Part shown: in pieces, positions 1 through 9,682 of the stretch | How positions within the stretch are numbered: the stretch's first letter is position 1 | How the letters are laid out: every line of letters begins with the position of its first letter | Assembly: GCF_007558825.1 (NCBI RefSeq) | Contig: NZ_VLTK01000011.1 | Span: 62,001-126,000, forward strand | DNA length: 64,000 nt | Origin: Brevibacterium aurantiacum | GTDB taxonomy: Bacteria > Actinomycetota > Actinomycetes > Actinomycetales > Brevibacteriaceae | Direction: 5' to 3' | Notes under the pieces: generated by a model | Told to the model about the DNA's origin: nothing | Seen by the model: the letters and a program-made list of their open reading frames with translations, nothing else | Database searches by the model: none | Translations under genes and position numbers: made by a program

Positions 1-515
1 ATCGAGGACGCTGAGAGGACCATGACGAGTCCGAGGGACGTCAGTGCGAGGACTGAAACCAGAACCAGGTAATAGGTCGTCAGCGGGTAGGCAGAGACTC
101 GGTCGAACTCACGGCGCACCGAAGACAGCATTGCCCGAACAGCTCCTGCCCGAGGATGATTCCGAGGGTGAGACGTCTTGGCGCTGCGCACGCTCGTAGT
201 CTGTTTGCCGTTGCGAGCCGAACTCGTGCCGACGTTCTTCTTCGGTTTGGCCTCCTTTGCGGCAGCAGTGGCCATCTTCGGCCCTGTCCGCTTCGAGCCA
301 GCTGTGGTCTTCGAAGACGACGCTTTCGCGGTCGCGGTGTTCTTCGCGGTCGCGGTGTTCTTCGCGGTCGCGGTGTTCGGCGACTTCGCGCTCGGCTTCG
401 CTGCAGTCTTCTTCGCTGCGGCATTCGTATTCCCAGCAGGGCCCACGGCTGGCTCGGCCGACCTGGTCGATCGGAGACGGCGTGACTGAGATTTCGCGGT
501 TGTCTGCCGTCCCAT
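1..515 (-). CDS. ftsW: Cell division protein FtsW, N-terminal part (cut by window edge)
   Basis: FtsW is the SEDS-family glycan polymerase that works with FtsI at the septum. The reading frame begins with ATG at 515, one base after the murD stop, with GGGGA seven bases upstream, and stays open to the window edge (about 171 residues visible). Residues of roughly 130-171 read as a short basic stretch followed by the first membrane segment, ending TSLGLVMVLSASSI, which is the FtsW/RodA hallmark. Position after murD is the usual dcw order. Odd: about 140 residues of Ala/Lys/Ser/Thr-rich, strongly basic sequence precede the first membrane helix, including three exact NTATAK-type repeats. Later ATG codons (giving MATAAAKEAK or MLSSVRREFD) are alternative starts, but only the 515 start has a good ribosome site. 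Identification is firm; the true N-terminus is less certain. Confidence 0.88.
   Translation of the reverse strand, partial: MGRQTTAKSQSRRLRSTRSAEPAVGPAGNTNAAAKKTAAKPSAKSPNTATAKNTATAKNTATAKASSSKTTAGSKRTGPKMATAAAKEAKPKKNVGTSSARNGKQTTSVRSAKTSHPRNHPRAGAVRAMLSSVRREFDRVSAYPLTTYYLVLVSVLALTSLGLVMVLSASS
325..378. repeat. Three exact 18-bp tandem repeats inside ftsW
   Basis: The unit ttcgcggtcgcggtgttc occurs at 325-342, 343-360 and 361-378 without a mismatch. On the minus strand it encodes a six-residue repeat (Asn-Thr-Ala-Thr-Ala-Lys register) in the basic cytoplasmic tail of FtsW. The 18-bp length keeps the frame, so copy number could vary without breaking the gene. Confidence 0.95.
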
Positions 516-516
516 G

Positions 517-2052
517 TCAGTTCCCCAGGTGAGCGTGGACAGCCTGGGTGAAGAGTTCACCCCGAGTGTTGTAGTTGAGGAATTGGTCCATGCTGGCCGC
601 CGCGGGAGCCAGCAGTACGGTATCGCCTGTGCGGGCGATGTCTGCGGCTGCATCCACTGCCGCAGCGACCACGGCTTCGCCCCGGCGTCGGGGTACGCCC
701 GAGTCCACGGCGAGAGCTGGTTCGATTCTGATCACGTCGAGATCTGGAACTGTCGCCGCGATGGCATCCCGGAAGGCTGAGTCTTCGGCTCCGATGAGCA
801 CGAGTGCTCGGAGCCTGTGGCCGTGATCGGCGAAAAGTGAGGTGAAGTCCGCCCCTTTGGGCAGTCCCCCGGCGATCCAGACGATCGAATCGAAGCTGCC
901 GAGCGAAGCATTGGCTGCGTGGGTGTTCGTCGCTTTCGAATCATCGACCCAGGTGATCCCGTTGCTCTCCGCGACGGTGACCATCCTGTGGGCTCCAAGC
1001 GAGTGGTTCCTCAGTCCCTCCGAGATCGCCTGACCCGGTACCCCGATGCTCCGTGCCAGGGCTGCGGCTGCGAGTGCGTTCGACACCTGGTGGTCTGCCG
1101 GCGCACGGCCGGGAACACCAGCCGCCGCTGCGACATCGTCTAAGGAGGCGAGTTCAGCGGCCGAGGAGTATCGCTGCGGGATGAAAGCGCGATCGACAAG
1201 CATATCCTCGACGACGCCCACCTCCCCCGGTCGTGGGATGCCCGTGGTGAAGCCGATGGCTTTGGCACCGTCGACGACATCGGCTTCTTCGACCATGTGC
1301 AGTGTCACCTCGTCGGCGACGTTGTAGATGCACGCGGTCTTGGCCTGGTGATAGATCTTGGCCTTATCGGCCTCATAGGCATCGGCGCTGCCGTGCCAGT
1401 CCAGATGATCGGGGGCGATGTTGAGCACAGCGGCAGCATCGGCGCTCAGCGAATACTGCCAGTGAAGCTGAAAACTCGAGAGTTCGATCGCCAGCACCTC
1501 GAGTCCGGGCTCGAGCACGGCTTCGAGAAGAGGTGCACCGATGTTGCCGCAGGCCTTGGCCTTGCGACCATCGGCCAGGAGCATGGATTCGAGCATCGTC
1601 GTGGTCGTCGTTTTGCCGTTGGTGCCGGTGATCGCCAGCCATTTGGCGTCGTTGGTGCCACGGATCCGCCAGGCCAACTCGACTTCACCGATCACGGGCA
1701 CACCCGCCTCGGCGGCGGACAGAAGCAAGGGGTGGTCGGGACGCCAGCCAGGCGAAGTCACGACCAGATCGAGCGGCTCCTCCGGCAGGCGGGAGACGTG
1801 CTCTTCTCCGCGCCGGATATCGACGTCGAAGACCTCGAGGATCTGAGCCTTCTCGCTGACGTCTGCCTGATCATCGCCGTCGACGACGATCACATCGGCA
1901 CCGCGTTCGCCGAGATGGACAGCAGCGGGAAACCCTGTCACACCGAGACCGGTGACGAGGATCCGCAACCCGTCCAAGGACGAGCTCGGCCCCACGAGTG
2001 CGGCTGGGATCGCCTCGGCGTTCGGATAATCGGTAAGGGGATTCTCAGCCAA
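517..2052 (-). CDS. murD: UDP-N-acetylmuramoyl-L-alanine--D-glutamate ligase (MurD)
   Basis: Cytoplasmic Mur ligase that adds D-glutamate to UDP-MurNAc-L-Ala in peptidoglycan precursor synthesis. The 511 residues are close to the family's usual 450-500. The N-terminal Rossmann-like part reads [15 protein letters not shown], the ATP-binding P-loop reads [12 protein letters not shown], and the later Mur motif ([11 protein letters not shown], then [12 protein letters not shown]) carries the Lys and Asp/Asn expected for carbamylated-lysine and ADP binding. The start overlaps the mraY stop by eight bases, so the two are probably translationally coupled. The first 25 or so residues before LDGLRILV are poorly conserved, so a slightly later start is possible. 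Confidence 0.96.
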   Translation of the reverse strand: MAENPLTDYPNAEAIPAALVGPSSSLDGLRILVTGLGVTGFPAAVHLGERGADVIVVDGDDQADVSEKAQILEVFDVDIRRGEEHVSRLPEEPLDLVVTSPGWRPDHPLLLSAAEAGVPVIGEVELAWRIRGTNDAKWLAITGTNGKTTTTTMLESMLLADGRKAKACGNIGAPLLEAVLEPGLEVLAIELSSFQLHWQYSLSADAAAVLNIAPDHLDWHGSADAYEADKAKIYHQAKTACIYNVADEVTLHMVEEADVVDGAKAIGFTTGIPRPGEVGVVEDMLVDRAFIPQRYSSAAELASLDDVAAAAGVPGRAPADHQVSNALAAAALARSIGVPGQAISEGLRNHSLGAHRMVTVAESNGITWVDDSKATNTHAANASLGSFDSIVWIAGGLPKGADFTSLFADHGHRLRALVLIGAEDSAFRDAIAATVPDLDVIRIEPALAVDSGVPRRRGEAVVAAAVDAAADIARTGDTVLLAPAAASMDQFLNYNTRGELFTQAVHAHLGN

Positions 2053-3133
2053 CGCGAGACACCCATTCGGCGTAGAAGAGACAGATTCCGGCGATGACGA
2101 AGAGTGCGGCGATGATCCAGAACCGGACCACGATCGTGACCTCTGCCCACCCCTTGAGTTCGAAGTGATGTTGGAGCGGAGCCATTCGGAAGACGCGTTT
2201 TCCGGTGGTCTTGAACGACACGACCTGGATGATCACGGAGAGTGTGATGATGACGAAGAGTCCGCCGAGGACGACGAGCAGAAGCTCAGTCCGCGACATG
2301 ATCGCGAGACCGGCGATTGCGCCGCCGATGGCCAGGGAACCGGTGTCGCCCATGAAGATCTTCGCGGGTGAGGTGTTGAACCATAGGAAGCCGAAACACG
2401 CCGCTGCCATGGCACCGGCGACCATTGCGAGGTCACGTGGATCGCGCATGTAGTAACAGGCGTTCGTGGCATCCGTCATCAGATTGCAGTTCTGCGTCGA
2501 CTGCCATGTCCCGATGACGACATAAGCGGCGAAGACGACGACCGAGGCGCCGGCGGCCAGTCCGTCGAGGCCGTCAGTCAAGTTCACCGCATTCGATACC
2601 GCGGTGACGATGAGGTTGGCCCAGATGACGAACAGGATGAGTCCGAGCACTGCGGATCCGAATGCCAGGTCGAGGTTGGTGTCGCGAATGAACGACACCT
2701 TCGTCGACGCCGGGGTTTCACCGAAGGAGTTCGGGAACTGCAGCGCCAACACGGCGAAGGAGATTCCGACGAAGGCCTGGCCCAGGAGCTTGGGCACCGG
2801 TCGCAGACCCAGGGAGCGCTGCTTCTTGATCTTGATGAAGTCGTCGAGGAAGCCGACAACGCCGAGTCCTGCGGCCAGCCAGAGGACGAGAAGTCCGGAA
2901 GCAGTGGGCACGGATCCTGTGAACAGGTGTCCGAGCAGGTAGGCCAGGACGGCGGCACCGATGATGACGACGCCGCCCATGGTCGGTGTGCCACGTTTCG
3001 TGGCGTGTGAGGTCGGACCGTCATCACGGACGAACTGGCCGTAGCCTCGCTTGACCAGAACACGGATGAACAGCGGCGTGCCGACCAGTGCCAGGATCAG
3101 TGCCAGGCAGGCGGCGAGCAGTACTGCGATCAT
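2045..3133 (-). CDS. mraY: Phospho-N-acetylmuramoyl-pentapeptide transferase (MraY)
   Basis: Integral membrane enzyme that transfers phospho-MurNAc-pentapeptide to undecaprenyl phosphate, making lipid I. The 362 residues match the family. Visible motifs are [13 protein letters not shown] near residue 45, [12 protein letters not shown] (catalytic Asp region) near 180-190, and [12 protein letters not shown] near 260, plus about ten hydrophobic helices. The gene overlaps murF by four bases (ATGA) and murD by eight, within the dcw operon. An insertion between [12 protein letters not shown] and the [12 protein letters not shown] motif (containing [16 protein letters not shown]) is periplasmic-loop-like and contains two cysteines. 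Confidence 0.97.
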   Translation of the reverse strand: MIAVLLAACLALILALVGTPLFIRVLVKRGYGQFVRDDGPTSHATKRGTPTMGGVVIIGAAVLAYLLGHLFTGSVPTASGLLVLWLAAGLGVVGFLDDFIKIKKQRSLGLRPVPKLLGQAFVGISFAVLALQFPNSFGETPASTKVSFIRDTNLDLAFGSAVLGLILFVIWANLIVTAVSNAVNLTDGLDGLAAGASVVVFAAYVVIGTWQSTQNCNLMTDATNACYYMRDPRDLAMVAGAMAAACFGFLWFNTSPAKIFMGDTGSLAIGGAIAGLAIMSRTELLLVVLGGLFVIITLSVIIQVVSFKTTGKRVFRMAPLQHHFELKGWAEVTIVVRFWIIAALFVIAGICLFYAEWVSRVG

Positions 3134-4596
3134 TGGGCCCCCGATACACCGGCGATTTCATCTCCGAGATAGCGCAGACCGGCATCTCTGGAGGATTTGA
3201 ACAGGACGATGTCCCCGGGTGCCAGTTCCGCACTCAGCAGGTCCTTCGCTTCGGCAGCGGTCGCGACCCAAGCCGCTTCGTTGCCCCAAGAACCTTCGAG
3301 GTTCGCTGCGTTGAAGATGGGCTTCGCTCCGTCACCGACGACGATCGTGCGGGTGATGTTGAGTCGCACGACGAGTTCGCCGATATCGGAGTGTGCAGAA
3401 ACGGATTCGTCGCCGAGCTCCAGCATCTCGCCGAGGACGGCGAACGTCCGACGTGGTCGGCTGTCTTCGTCGCCGCGGCCCATCGACGCCAGCGTCTTCA
3501 AGGAGGCTCGCATGGATTCCGGGTTCGCGTTGTAGGCGTCGTTGAGCACGGTCACGCCCGACGGTGAGTCGATGAGCTCCATGCGCCAGCGGCTCGCGGC
3601 CGAGGAGGTTGAGAGCGTGGTCACGATGGACTTCACGCCCACCCCACAGGCGTGGGCGATGGCTGCCGAGGCAAGGGCATTGCCAACGTGATGTTCACCG
3701 ATCAGAGCCAGACGAACGTCCTGCGGCTCCTCTCCTGGCAGGTTCAGCGCGAAAGCGGCGTGTCCTGAGGCGTCTGTCGTGACGCCTGTTCCACGGACGA
3801 CGGAGTCCTCATCGGCAACCCACTCGGGCAGCGATTCCCGTTGTGAGAACCACAAGGTCTCAACCTCAGGTGAGAGGACCTCACGCATCCCGGCGACTCG
3901 TGAGTCGTCGGCGTTGAGGATCGCGACAGATCCTGCAGTGAGCGACTCCACGAGTTCGGCCTTGGCTCGGGCCGTGTTATCGATCGAACCGAAGACGCCC
4001 GAGTGGGCGGTGCCGACCGCGAGTTCGACAGCGATGTCGGGGCGGACAAGGCTGGTCAGGTAGGCGAGGTTGCCGATGGAACGGGCACCCATCTCCAGGA
4101 CCAGGAACCGCGTGGTCTCCCCCGCCTGCAGTGCAGTCAAGGGCACGCCGACCTCGTTGTTGTAGGAGTTCGGCGGCCACACCGTCTCGGCTTCGCCGGC
4201 GAGCAGGTCGGCAGCGAGATCCTTCACTGTGGTTTTGCCGACAGAACCGGTGATCGCGATGACCGTGATCTCACCAACCTCGCGCAGTGCCTCGATGTTG
4301 GCCTTGGCCAGCTGGCCAAGCGCTTCCGTGGCATCGGAGACGTGAACGGTGGGCAGGGTCGCATCGTCGAGGGTGGGAACGGATTCGCCGATGATCAGCG
4401 CTGCGCCTGCCTCCACGGCCGCTGCTGCGAATTCGATGCCGTCGAAGGACTCACCTCGGCGGGCAACGTAGATATCGCCGGGTCCGACTTCTCTCGAATC
4501 GGTTACCACTCCGGCGGACAATTTGGTCTCGGGGTCTACGCCGTACAACTCGCCGGAGACGGCGGTTGCTATTTCGGCTGCACTCAGTCGCTTCAT
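3130..4596 (-). CDS. murF: UDP-N-acetylmuramoyl-tripeptide--D-alanyl-D-alanine ligase (MurF)
   Basis: Cytoplasmic Mur ligase that adds D-Ala-D-Ala to the UDP-MurNAc tripeptide. The P-loop reads [13 protein letters not shown], followed by [12 protein letters not shown] and, in the C-terminal domain, [13 protein letters not shown], all typical of MurF. I chose the ATG at 4596 ([10 protein letters not shown], 488 residues) because it sits one base after the murE stop and begins where MurF proteins normally begin. An upstream GTG at 4632 would add twelve residues and overlap murE by 35 bases. The 3' end overlaps mraY by four bases. Identification is certain; the start is likely. Confidence 0.95.
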   Translation of the reverse strand: MKRLSAAEIATAVSGELYGVDPETKLSAGVVTDSREVGPGDIYVARRGESFDGIEFAAAAVEAGAALIIGESVPTLDDATLPTVHVSDATEALGQLAKANIEALREVGEITVIAITGSVGKTTVKDLAADLLAGEAETVWPPNSYNNEVGVPLTALQAGETTRFLVLEMGARSIGNLAYLTSLVRPDIAVELAVGTAHSGVFGSIDNTARAKAELVESLTAGSVAILNADDSRVAGMREVLSPEVETLWFSQRESLPEWVADEDSVVRGTGVTTDASGHAAFALNLPGEEPQDVRLALIGEHHVGNALASAAIAHACGVGVKSIVTTLSTSSAASRWRMELIDSPSGVTVLNDAYNANPESMRASLKTLASMGRGDEDSRPRRTFAVLGEMLELGDESVSAHSDIGELVVRLNITRTIVVGDGAKPIFNAANLEGSWGNEAAWVATAAEAKDLLSAELAPGDIVLFKSSRDAGLRYLGDEIAGVSGAQ

Positions 4597-4597
4597 A

Positions 4598-6169
4598 TCA
4601 ACTGTGAACTTTACCTGTTTGTGCGCCGCCAAGTCGCGCGCTGAGCGCCGAGCGTGTCCTCGACCGGTCGTCGAAGTCGGTCACCACCCCGCCTGCGGAC
4701 TGCCCGGTTTCGTGCCCCTTCCCTGCGATGAGCACGGTTGTGGAGGCTCCGGCAGCAGCGATCGCCTGGTCGATGGCGGCCCCTCTTTCTGCCACTTCAA
4801 TGACTTTCTTCACACGTGCACCTCCGGTTGCGATCTCAGCATCGATGCCATCTTTGATGGCGGCCCGGATTGTTGCCGGGTCCTCGGTGCGCGGATTGTC
4901 GTCGGTGAGAACGATCACGTCGGCTCCCCGAGCGGCTGCCTGGCCCATTCCGAATCGCTTCCCTCTGTCCCGGTCACCCCCGGCCCCGAAGACGATCACC
5001 AGTTCGTCGCTGTCGGCGTGGAGTGACTCCAGGGCCTTCTCGATCGCATCGGGGGTGTGGGAGTAATCGACGATCGCGCGTGGGAGAAGTTGCGGATGAG
5101 ACTGGCCCTCGGCGCGTGGTCCACTGACGTCGATGATCTCCATCCGCCCGGGGACAGATGCGACGAAGGTTCGACCGATTGCGTTGATGTCGCTGGCCGG
5201 AATTCCGGCTTCCAGCAGCATTGCTGCGGCCAGTGCAGTGTTCGTGACGTTGAAATCTCCCGGCAGAGGGGATCGCAGTGCGATGCCCTCATCACCGGGT
5301 CCGTCGAGGTGGAGGATGAAGCCTGATTCTCCTGGAGTGTGTTCGATCCGCCAGTCGCTGCGATCGTCGCGTCCCAGCGTGCGCACCGGCACCTGTGCCG
5401 CCTCGACCATCTTCTCGCCCCACCTGTCCTCGACGACGATGACGGCGGTGTCGGAGAAGGCGCGAGTGAACAGCTCGGCTTTGACGCCGAAGTATTCGTC
5501 CATTGAATTGTGAAAGTCGAGGTGGTCCTGGGAGAGGTTCGTGAAACCTGAGACAGCGAAGTGGGCACCGTCGACGCGGTGCTGGCTCAGCGCATGTGAG
5601 GACACTTCCATGGCACAGGTGTCGACATCAGCGGCGCGCATCTTCGCAAACAGGGCATGCAGTTCGGGAGCTTCCGGAGTCGTGCGCACGCTCGGCTCGG
5701 TGACACCGGCGATCAGCGTCGCCACTGTCCCGATGACACCGGTGCGATGACCGAGGGCCTCAAGCATGCCGTCGACCAGATAGGTCGTCGTCGTCTTTCC
5801 GTTGGTTCCGGTCACACCGATCAGCTGGGGGCGCCCCGAGGTGCCGTACACGGCGGCCGAGACATAGCCCAGAACGGCCCGCGGGTGCTCCACGATCAGC
5901 CCGGTCACCTCGGCGAGAGTCTGCGAGTCGATGCTGTGGGCGATCATGTCCCAGCCGGTCGCGTCGGTGAGGATCGCGGTGACCCCGCGAGCAATGAGAT
6001 CCGGTGCGAACTTCGCTCCATGGACGTTCGCGCCCGGCAGCGCGGCATAGAGGTGGCCAGGCGCTACCGTGCGCGAATCGTGAGAGACTCCCCCGACCTC
6101 GCGATCGGGATCTCCATGAATGGTTCCAGGGGCTGCTGGCAGCAGCTGTGAGATGCGCATTATTTCCAT
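4598..6169 (-). CDS. murE: UDP-N-acetylmuramyl-tripeptide synthetase (MurE)
   Basis: Cytoplasmic Mur ligase that adds the third stem-peptide residue. The 523 residues include the P-loop [13 protein letters not shown], the EVSSHALSQHRVDG motif, and the C-terminal FGAGGDRDRGKR and LTDDNPRTEDP motif. The DNPR sequence is the signature of meso-diaminopimelate-adding MurE, so the wall is predicted to be DAP-type (known family rule). The start at 6169 overlaps the ftsI stop by ten bases; a second ATG at 6160 (MRISQLLPAA) shares one base with that stop as TAATG and is equally plausible. Confidence 0.96.
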   Translation of the reverse strand: MEIMRISQLLPAAPGTIHGDPDREVGGVSHDSRTVAPGHLYAALPGANVHGAKFAPDLIARGVTAILTDATGWDMIAHSIDSQTLAEVTGLIVEHPRAVLGYVSAAVYGTSGRPQLIGVTGTNGKTTTTYLVDGMLEALGHRTGVIGTVATLIAGVTEPSVRTTPEAPELHALFAKMRAADVDTCAMEVSSHALSQHRVDGAHFAVSGFTNLSQDHLDFHNSMDEYFGVKAELFTRAFSDTAVIVVEDRWGEKMVEAAQVPVRTLGRDDRSDWRIEHTPGESGFILHLDGPGDEGIALRSPLPGDFNVTNTALAAAMLLEAGIPASDINAIGRTFVASVPGRMEIIDVSGPRAEGQSHPQLLPRAIVDYSHTPDAIEKALESLHADSDELVIVFGAGGDRDRGKRFGMGQAAARGADVIVLTDDNPRTEDPATIRAAIKDGIDAEIATGGARVKKVIEVAERGAAIDQAIAAAGASTTVLIAGKGHETGQSAGGVVTDFDDRSRTRSALSARLGGAQTGKVHS

Positions 6170-7941
6170 TCTCGAGCAGGGAGCTGGGGATCTGCGGTCG
6201 ACGGTGGGATCTTCAGGTGCCGCATGGCGAAGCCGGCGACATCGGAGAATACCGGAGCGGCGGCGCTTCCACCGTAATAGCCGTTTCGGGGCCGCTGCAA
6301 CGTCACAGAGATCGCGATCTGCGGGTCCTCGGCGGGGAGGACGCCGACGAAGGAGGCTGTGTAGCCGTCGTAGCCGCCACCCTCGGCTGCCGGTGCCTGC
6401 GCGGTTCCTGTCTTTCCCGCCACCCTATAGCCGGAGACCTGCGCCGATTTGCCGGTGCCCTTGGCGACGACGCCTTCGAGCATGGACAGAGTCTGGTCAG
6501 CGGCCTTCTTGCTGATGACGCGTTGAGGTTCGCCTGCCTGATTCGGGATCGTCTTCCCTGATGGGGAGACCGTTCCATCGACGAGCTTCGAGGGGACGTG
6601 CACTCCGCCGTTGGCGATGGTCGCGATGACATCGGTGGTCTGTACGGCGTTCGCGGCCACGCCCTGGCCGAACATCACCGTGTATTTTGTACGGCCGTCC
6701 CACTCCGGGTACGGGTGGAGGATGCCAGATGTCTCGGCAGGGAACTCGATGCCTGTAGGCGAACCGAAGCCGAACTTCTTCAAGTAGCCGTATCGCTGTT
6801 CTTCTGAGAGTTCATTCCCGGCCAGAATGGTGCCGGTGTTCGAGGATTCGGCGAGGATTCCGGCGAAGGTGAGCTTCTCATCCGGGTGCGAGTGCGAGTC
6901 CCGGAATTCCTCTCCGTTGGGAGCCTTCCATTTGTCTGGGACCGTGAACTCCTGTTCAGGGGTGACCAGACCCTGGTCGAGCAGAGCTGCGGCAGTGACC
7001 ATCTTTGCGGTCGAGCCGGGTTCGAAGACGTCGGTGAAGATGCGCGACCCACGGTCGGTGCCGCCCACTTTGCCCGGTGAATTGGGATCGACGCTGGGTG
7101 CGTCTGCTGCGGTGAGGATCTTGCCGGTCTTGATGTCCTTGATGACGATCGAGGCTGATTCGGCCTCATTTTCCTTCCGCTGCTCCTCGATCGCCTGCTG
7201 GGCGTAGTACTGCAGTGCCGGGTCGATCGTCGTCTGCAGGCCCTTTCCATCGATGGCATTGCGCGTGTTGTTGTCGCCGAGCGGGATGATCTCGCCTCGA
7301 GCCCCGCGTTCGTACTGCTGTTGACCGTCGCGACCGTTCAACTGGTCGTTGTAGGCCATCTCCAGGCCCGCCTGAGGCTGGCCGTCCGAACTGAGGAATC
7401 CCACGAGGTTCCCTGCCACTGCACCTGATGGATAGGAGCGCACGGCGTATTCCTCGGCGGAGAGGCCGAGGATGTTGAGCTTCTTCACGGCTCGCCAAGT
7501 CTCAGAGGTAAGTCCCTTGGCGACGGGATTCCACCGTTTGTCGCCGACAAGTTTCGGGTACAGCAGTCCGGGGTCGGTGTCGAGGGGCTTCGCCAGGGCC
7601 TCTGCTGCTCCCCAGGCACCGACCAGTTTTCCGTCAACCTTGTACTGGGCCACGTTCTGCTGGTCCACGACGAGCTGATATCGGGAGACGCTGTCGGCGA
7701 GGACCGTGCCGTCGGAGGCCAGAATCTGCCCCCGCGAGGCCGGCAGAGTCTTGGTGACGAGTCGGTTGGACAGTGCCTTCTCGGCCAGTTTCATCGAATC
7801 CATGCCCTGGATCGAGATCAGCCGTCCGGAGGTGACGAGGAGAACCAGGATGGACAGAGCCGCGATCAGTGCCATCCGCAGGCGAAGGTTGGGTTTGCCT
7901 CGTCCGCCTTTTTTCTTCACCCGAGTGGCTCGTGGGCCCAT
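6160..7941 (-). CDS. ftsI: Division-specific class B penicillin-binding protein (FtsI/PBP3)
   Basis: Septal D,D-transpeptidase, membrane-anchored with the catalytic domain outside. The 593 residues start with a basic cytoplasmic tail (RATRVKKKGGRGK), then one membrane helix at about residues 22-42. The dimerisation domain begins LPASRGQILASDG. The transpeptidase motifs are all present: EPGSTAKMV with Ser310 as nucleophile, AESSNTG (SxN), and VAGKTGTAQAP (KTG). No PASTA domains follow, as is normal for this actinobacterial group. It lies between ftsL and murE in the dcw operon. Confidence 0.96.
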   Translation of the reverse strand: MGPRATRVKKKGGRGKPNLRLRMALIAALSILVLLVTSGRLISIQGMDSMKLAEKALSNRLVTKTLPASRGQILASDGTVLADSVSRYQLVVDQQNVAQYKVDGKLVGAWGAAEALAKPLDTDPGLLYPKLVGDKRWNPVAKGLTSETWRAVKKLNILGLSAEEYAVRSYPSGAVAGNLVGFLSSDGQPQAGLEMAYNDQLNGRDGQQQYERGARGEIIPLGDNNTRNAIDGKGLQTTIDPALQYYAQQAIEEQRKENEAESASIVIKDIKTGKILTAADAPSVDPNSPGKVGGTDRGSRIFTDVFEPGSTAKMVTAAALLDQGLVTPEQEFTVPDKWKAPNGEEFRDSHSHPDEKLTFAGILAESSNTGTILAGNELSEEQRYGYLKKFGFGSPTGIEFPAETSGILHPYPEWDGRTKYTVMFGQGVAANAVQTTDVIATIANGGVHVPSKLVDGTVSPSGKTIPNQAGEPQRVISKKAADQTLSMLEGVVAKGTGKSAQVSGYRVAGKTGTAQAPAAEGGGYDGYTASFVGVLPAEDPQIAISVTLQRPRNGYYGGSAAAPVFSDVAGFAMRHLKIPPSTADPQLPAREWK

Positions 7942-7990
7942 TGCACTGTCCTTGGTCCTTGCTTGTCGGCGAATGGCTGTCGGACTCTCC

Positions 7991-8557
7991 TTATTTCGGA
8001 GTTTCCTGTGCCGGTGGCGCGATGTCCTTGCTGGGACTGCCCCCGACTACTGGCAGCTTCTCATCCGATCGTAGATTGGGACGGAGGTCTTCGCGGGTAT
8101 TGGCACGCGGTCCGGGGACAACTGTCGGCTTCTTTTCTCCGCTGACGTCGATCGGAGGTGCATCGATGATCTTTCCGGTCTCCGCATCGAGGAACTCGGG
8201 CGAGGAGTCGCGGACCAGTCCGAGCTCCTCGGCTGCGATCGAGATGTTCTGCGGAGATTCGCGGTACGAATTGTCTTCGACCAGTCGATCCTTCTGCTCG
8301 GCCAACTGTTCCTTCTCGGAATTCAGTTGGTCGATCTGATACGAGGTGTGGGAGATGAAGATGTTGAGCAGCAGCACTGCCACGAGGGTGGCAACGAGGA
8401 TCGCCACGCAGAGCATAGAGAACGGGACCCTGGCCTTCGGCAGCTCGAACTTCAGGAGCTTGAGCCGAGGAGGTACCGGCCGACTGGCGGACTCTTCGAG
8501 GCGCCGCGTCCGTTCAGTGACGCGGGGTTGGCGGATGGCCGCTTGAGCGTTCCTCAC
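7991..8557 (-). CDS. ftsL: FtsL-like division protein
   Basis: Small bitopic membrane protein in the FtsL position between rsmH and ftsI. Of 188 residues, about 50 form a basic cytoplasmic tail, one membrane helix follows (MLCVAILVATLVAVLLLNIF, about residues 48-68), and then an external coiled coil (SYQIDQLNSEKEQLAEQKDR). The order cytoplasmic tail, helix, coiled coil is the FtsL/FtsB plan; FtsL recruits and activates FtsI-FtsW. The 80-residue C-terminal tail rich in Pro, Asp and Lys is longer than in E. coli FtsL. The assignment rests on topology and synteny because FtsL sequence is poorly conserved. The start overlaps the rsmH stop by four bases. Confidence 0.85.
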   Translation of the reverse strand: MRNAQAAIRQPRVTERTRRLEESASRPVPPRLKLLKFELPKARVPFSMLCVAILVATLVAVLLLNIFISHTSYQIDQLNSEKEQLAEQKDRLVEDNSYRESPQNISIAAEELGLVRDSSPEFLDAETGKIIDAPPIDVSGEKKPTVVPGPRANTREDLRPNLRSDEKLPVVGGSPSKDIAPPAQETPK

Positions 8558-9516
8558 GATCTTGCCTCCCTGATCTTCTGTACTGCACGCAATCGCACAC
8601 TCTTGGCGCGAGGGTTCCTGTCTGCTTCGTCACTGTCGGCCAGTTCCGCACCGCGAATGATTTCGGACAGCCACGGTTGGAGTTCCTCGGGGACGACGGG
8701 CATGTCCGGCGGCGCCGAGGTGGTGGTTGCGGAACGGAATATCTTCTTCACGATCGTGTCCTCGAGGGACTGGTACGACTCGATGACCGCCACTCCCCCG
8801 ATATGCAGTGCCCGCAGAGCCTCCGGCAGAGCTGTCCGCAGCACTCCGAGTTCGTCGTTGACTTCGATGCGCAGGGCTTGGAACGTTCGCTTCGCGGGGT
8901 GGGACTTCTTCTTCGTCTGGGGAAGAACCCGTCCCAACATCGCTGCGAGCTGCTCCGAGGTCTCCCAGGGCGCATCCTCACGGTCGGTGACGATGATCTT
9001 CGCGATCCGGCCGGCCATCTTCTCTTCGCCGTACTCACGGAGGATGCGCCGGAGTTCAGCTTCGGTGTAGGTGGCCAGCACCTCGGCGGCGGTCAGGCTC
9101 TGGGTTCGATCCATTCTCATGTCCAAGGGCGCCGGACGGGAGTAGGAGAACCCTCGCTCGTCCTCGTCGAGCTGCAGGGACGACACCCCGAGGTCGAGGA
9201 GAACGGCGCTGATGTGATCGACGCCGAGGTCGTCAAGTATCTCTGGGATCTCGTCATCGACGGCATGGACGATGTCGATGCGGTCGGAGAAGGGCGCAAG
9301 TCGCTTCGTGGCGATATCGATGGCCTGGGTATCGCGATCGACTCCGATGAGGTGAACATCGGGGAAGGCGGTGAGGACCGCTTCGGAGTGTCCGCCCATC
9401 CCCAGTGTTCCGTCCACGACGATCGGTGCGTGACCATTGTCTCTGGCGGCCTGGACTCCGACCCCGATGAGCTCGACCACGCGCTCCAGGAGCACTGGTA
9501 CGTGCTGATCGTTCAT
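8554..9516 (-). CDS. rsmH: 16S rRNA (cytosine-1402-N4)-methyltransferase (RsmH/MraW)
   Basis: SAM-dependent methyltransferase for C1402 of 16S rRNA. I chose the ATG at 9516 (MNDQHVPVLLERV, 320 residues) because HVPVLL is the conserved N-terminus and AAGGA lies seven bases upstream. An upstream start at 9663 would add 49 Pro/Ser-rich residues unlike the family. Motifs: VVDGTLGMGGHSEAVL (SAM site), GVDRDTQAI, LLDLGVSSLQLDEDERGFSY, and a C-terminal RALRIEVN-type segment (QALRIEVNDELG). The gene ends with a four-base overlap into ftsL. Confidence 0.95.
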   Translation of the reverse strand: MNDQHVPVLLERVVELIGVGVQAARDNGHAPIVVDGTLGMGGHSEAVLTAFPDVHLIGVDRDTQAIDIATKRLAPFSDRIDIVHAVDDEIPEILDDLGVDHISAVLLDLGVSSLQLDEDERGFSYSRPAPLDMRMDRTQSLTAAEVLATYTEAELRRILREYGEEKMAGRIAKIIVTDREDAPWETSEQLAAMLGRVLPQTKKKSHPAKRTFQALRIEVNDELGVLRTALPEALRALHIGGVAVIESYQSLEDTIVKKIFRSATTTSAPPDMPVVPEELQPWLSEIIRGAELADSDEADRNPRAKSVRLRAVQKIREARS

Positions 9517-9613
9517 AGGTGAGTCCTTCGTGGGTGGTGGTCGTGGGGGTGAACTGCTGGAGCCAGAACCTTGTCCGCCGCTGCCCTGGCACCGGGGAAG
9601 TGTGTCAGGACTG

Positions 9614-9642
9614 CCGAACTTCGGAAACGGGGAAGTTCCCCG
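9614..9642. repeat. Two short palindromes in the mraZ-rsmH gap
   Basis: The 166-base gap between mraZ and rsmH holds ccgaacttcgg (9614-9624) and cggggaagttccccg (9628-9642), each a near-perfect inverted repeat, three bases apart. They may fold in the mraZ-rsmH transcript or bind a regulator. I recognise no known operator, and the rest of the gap shows nothing clear. Confidence 0.5.
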
Positions 9643-9682
9643 AAACTCGAACACGGCGGGCAAGGATCAAACCCGAGCAGAA

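Noticed and set aside
80..489. Several basic or Ala/Val/Phe-rich ORFs on both strands
   Set aside because: They are shadows of the open-ended ftsW frame and its 18-bp repeats; the ftsW frame has a ribosome site and the SEDS signature.
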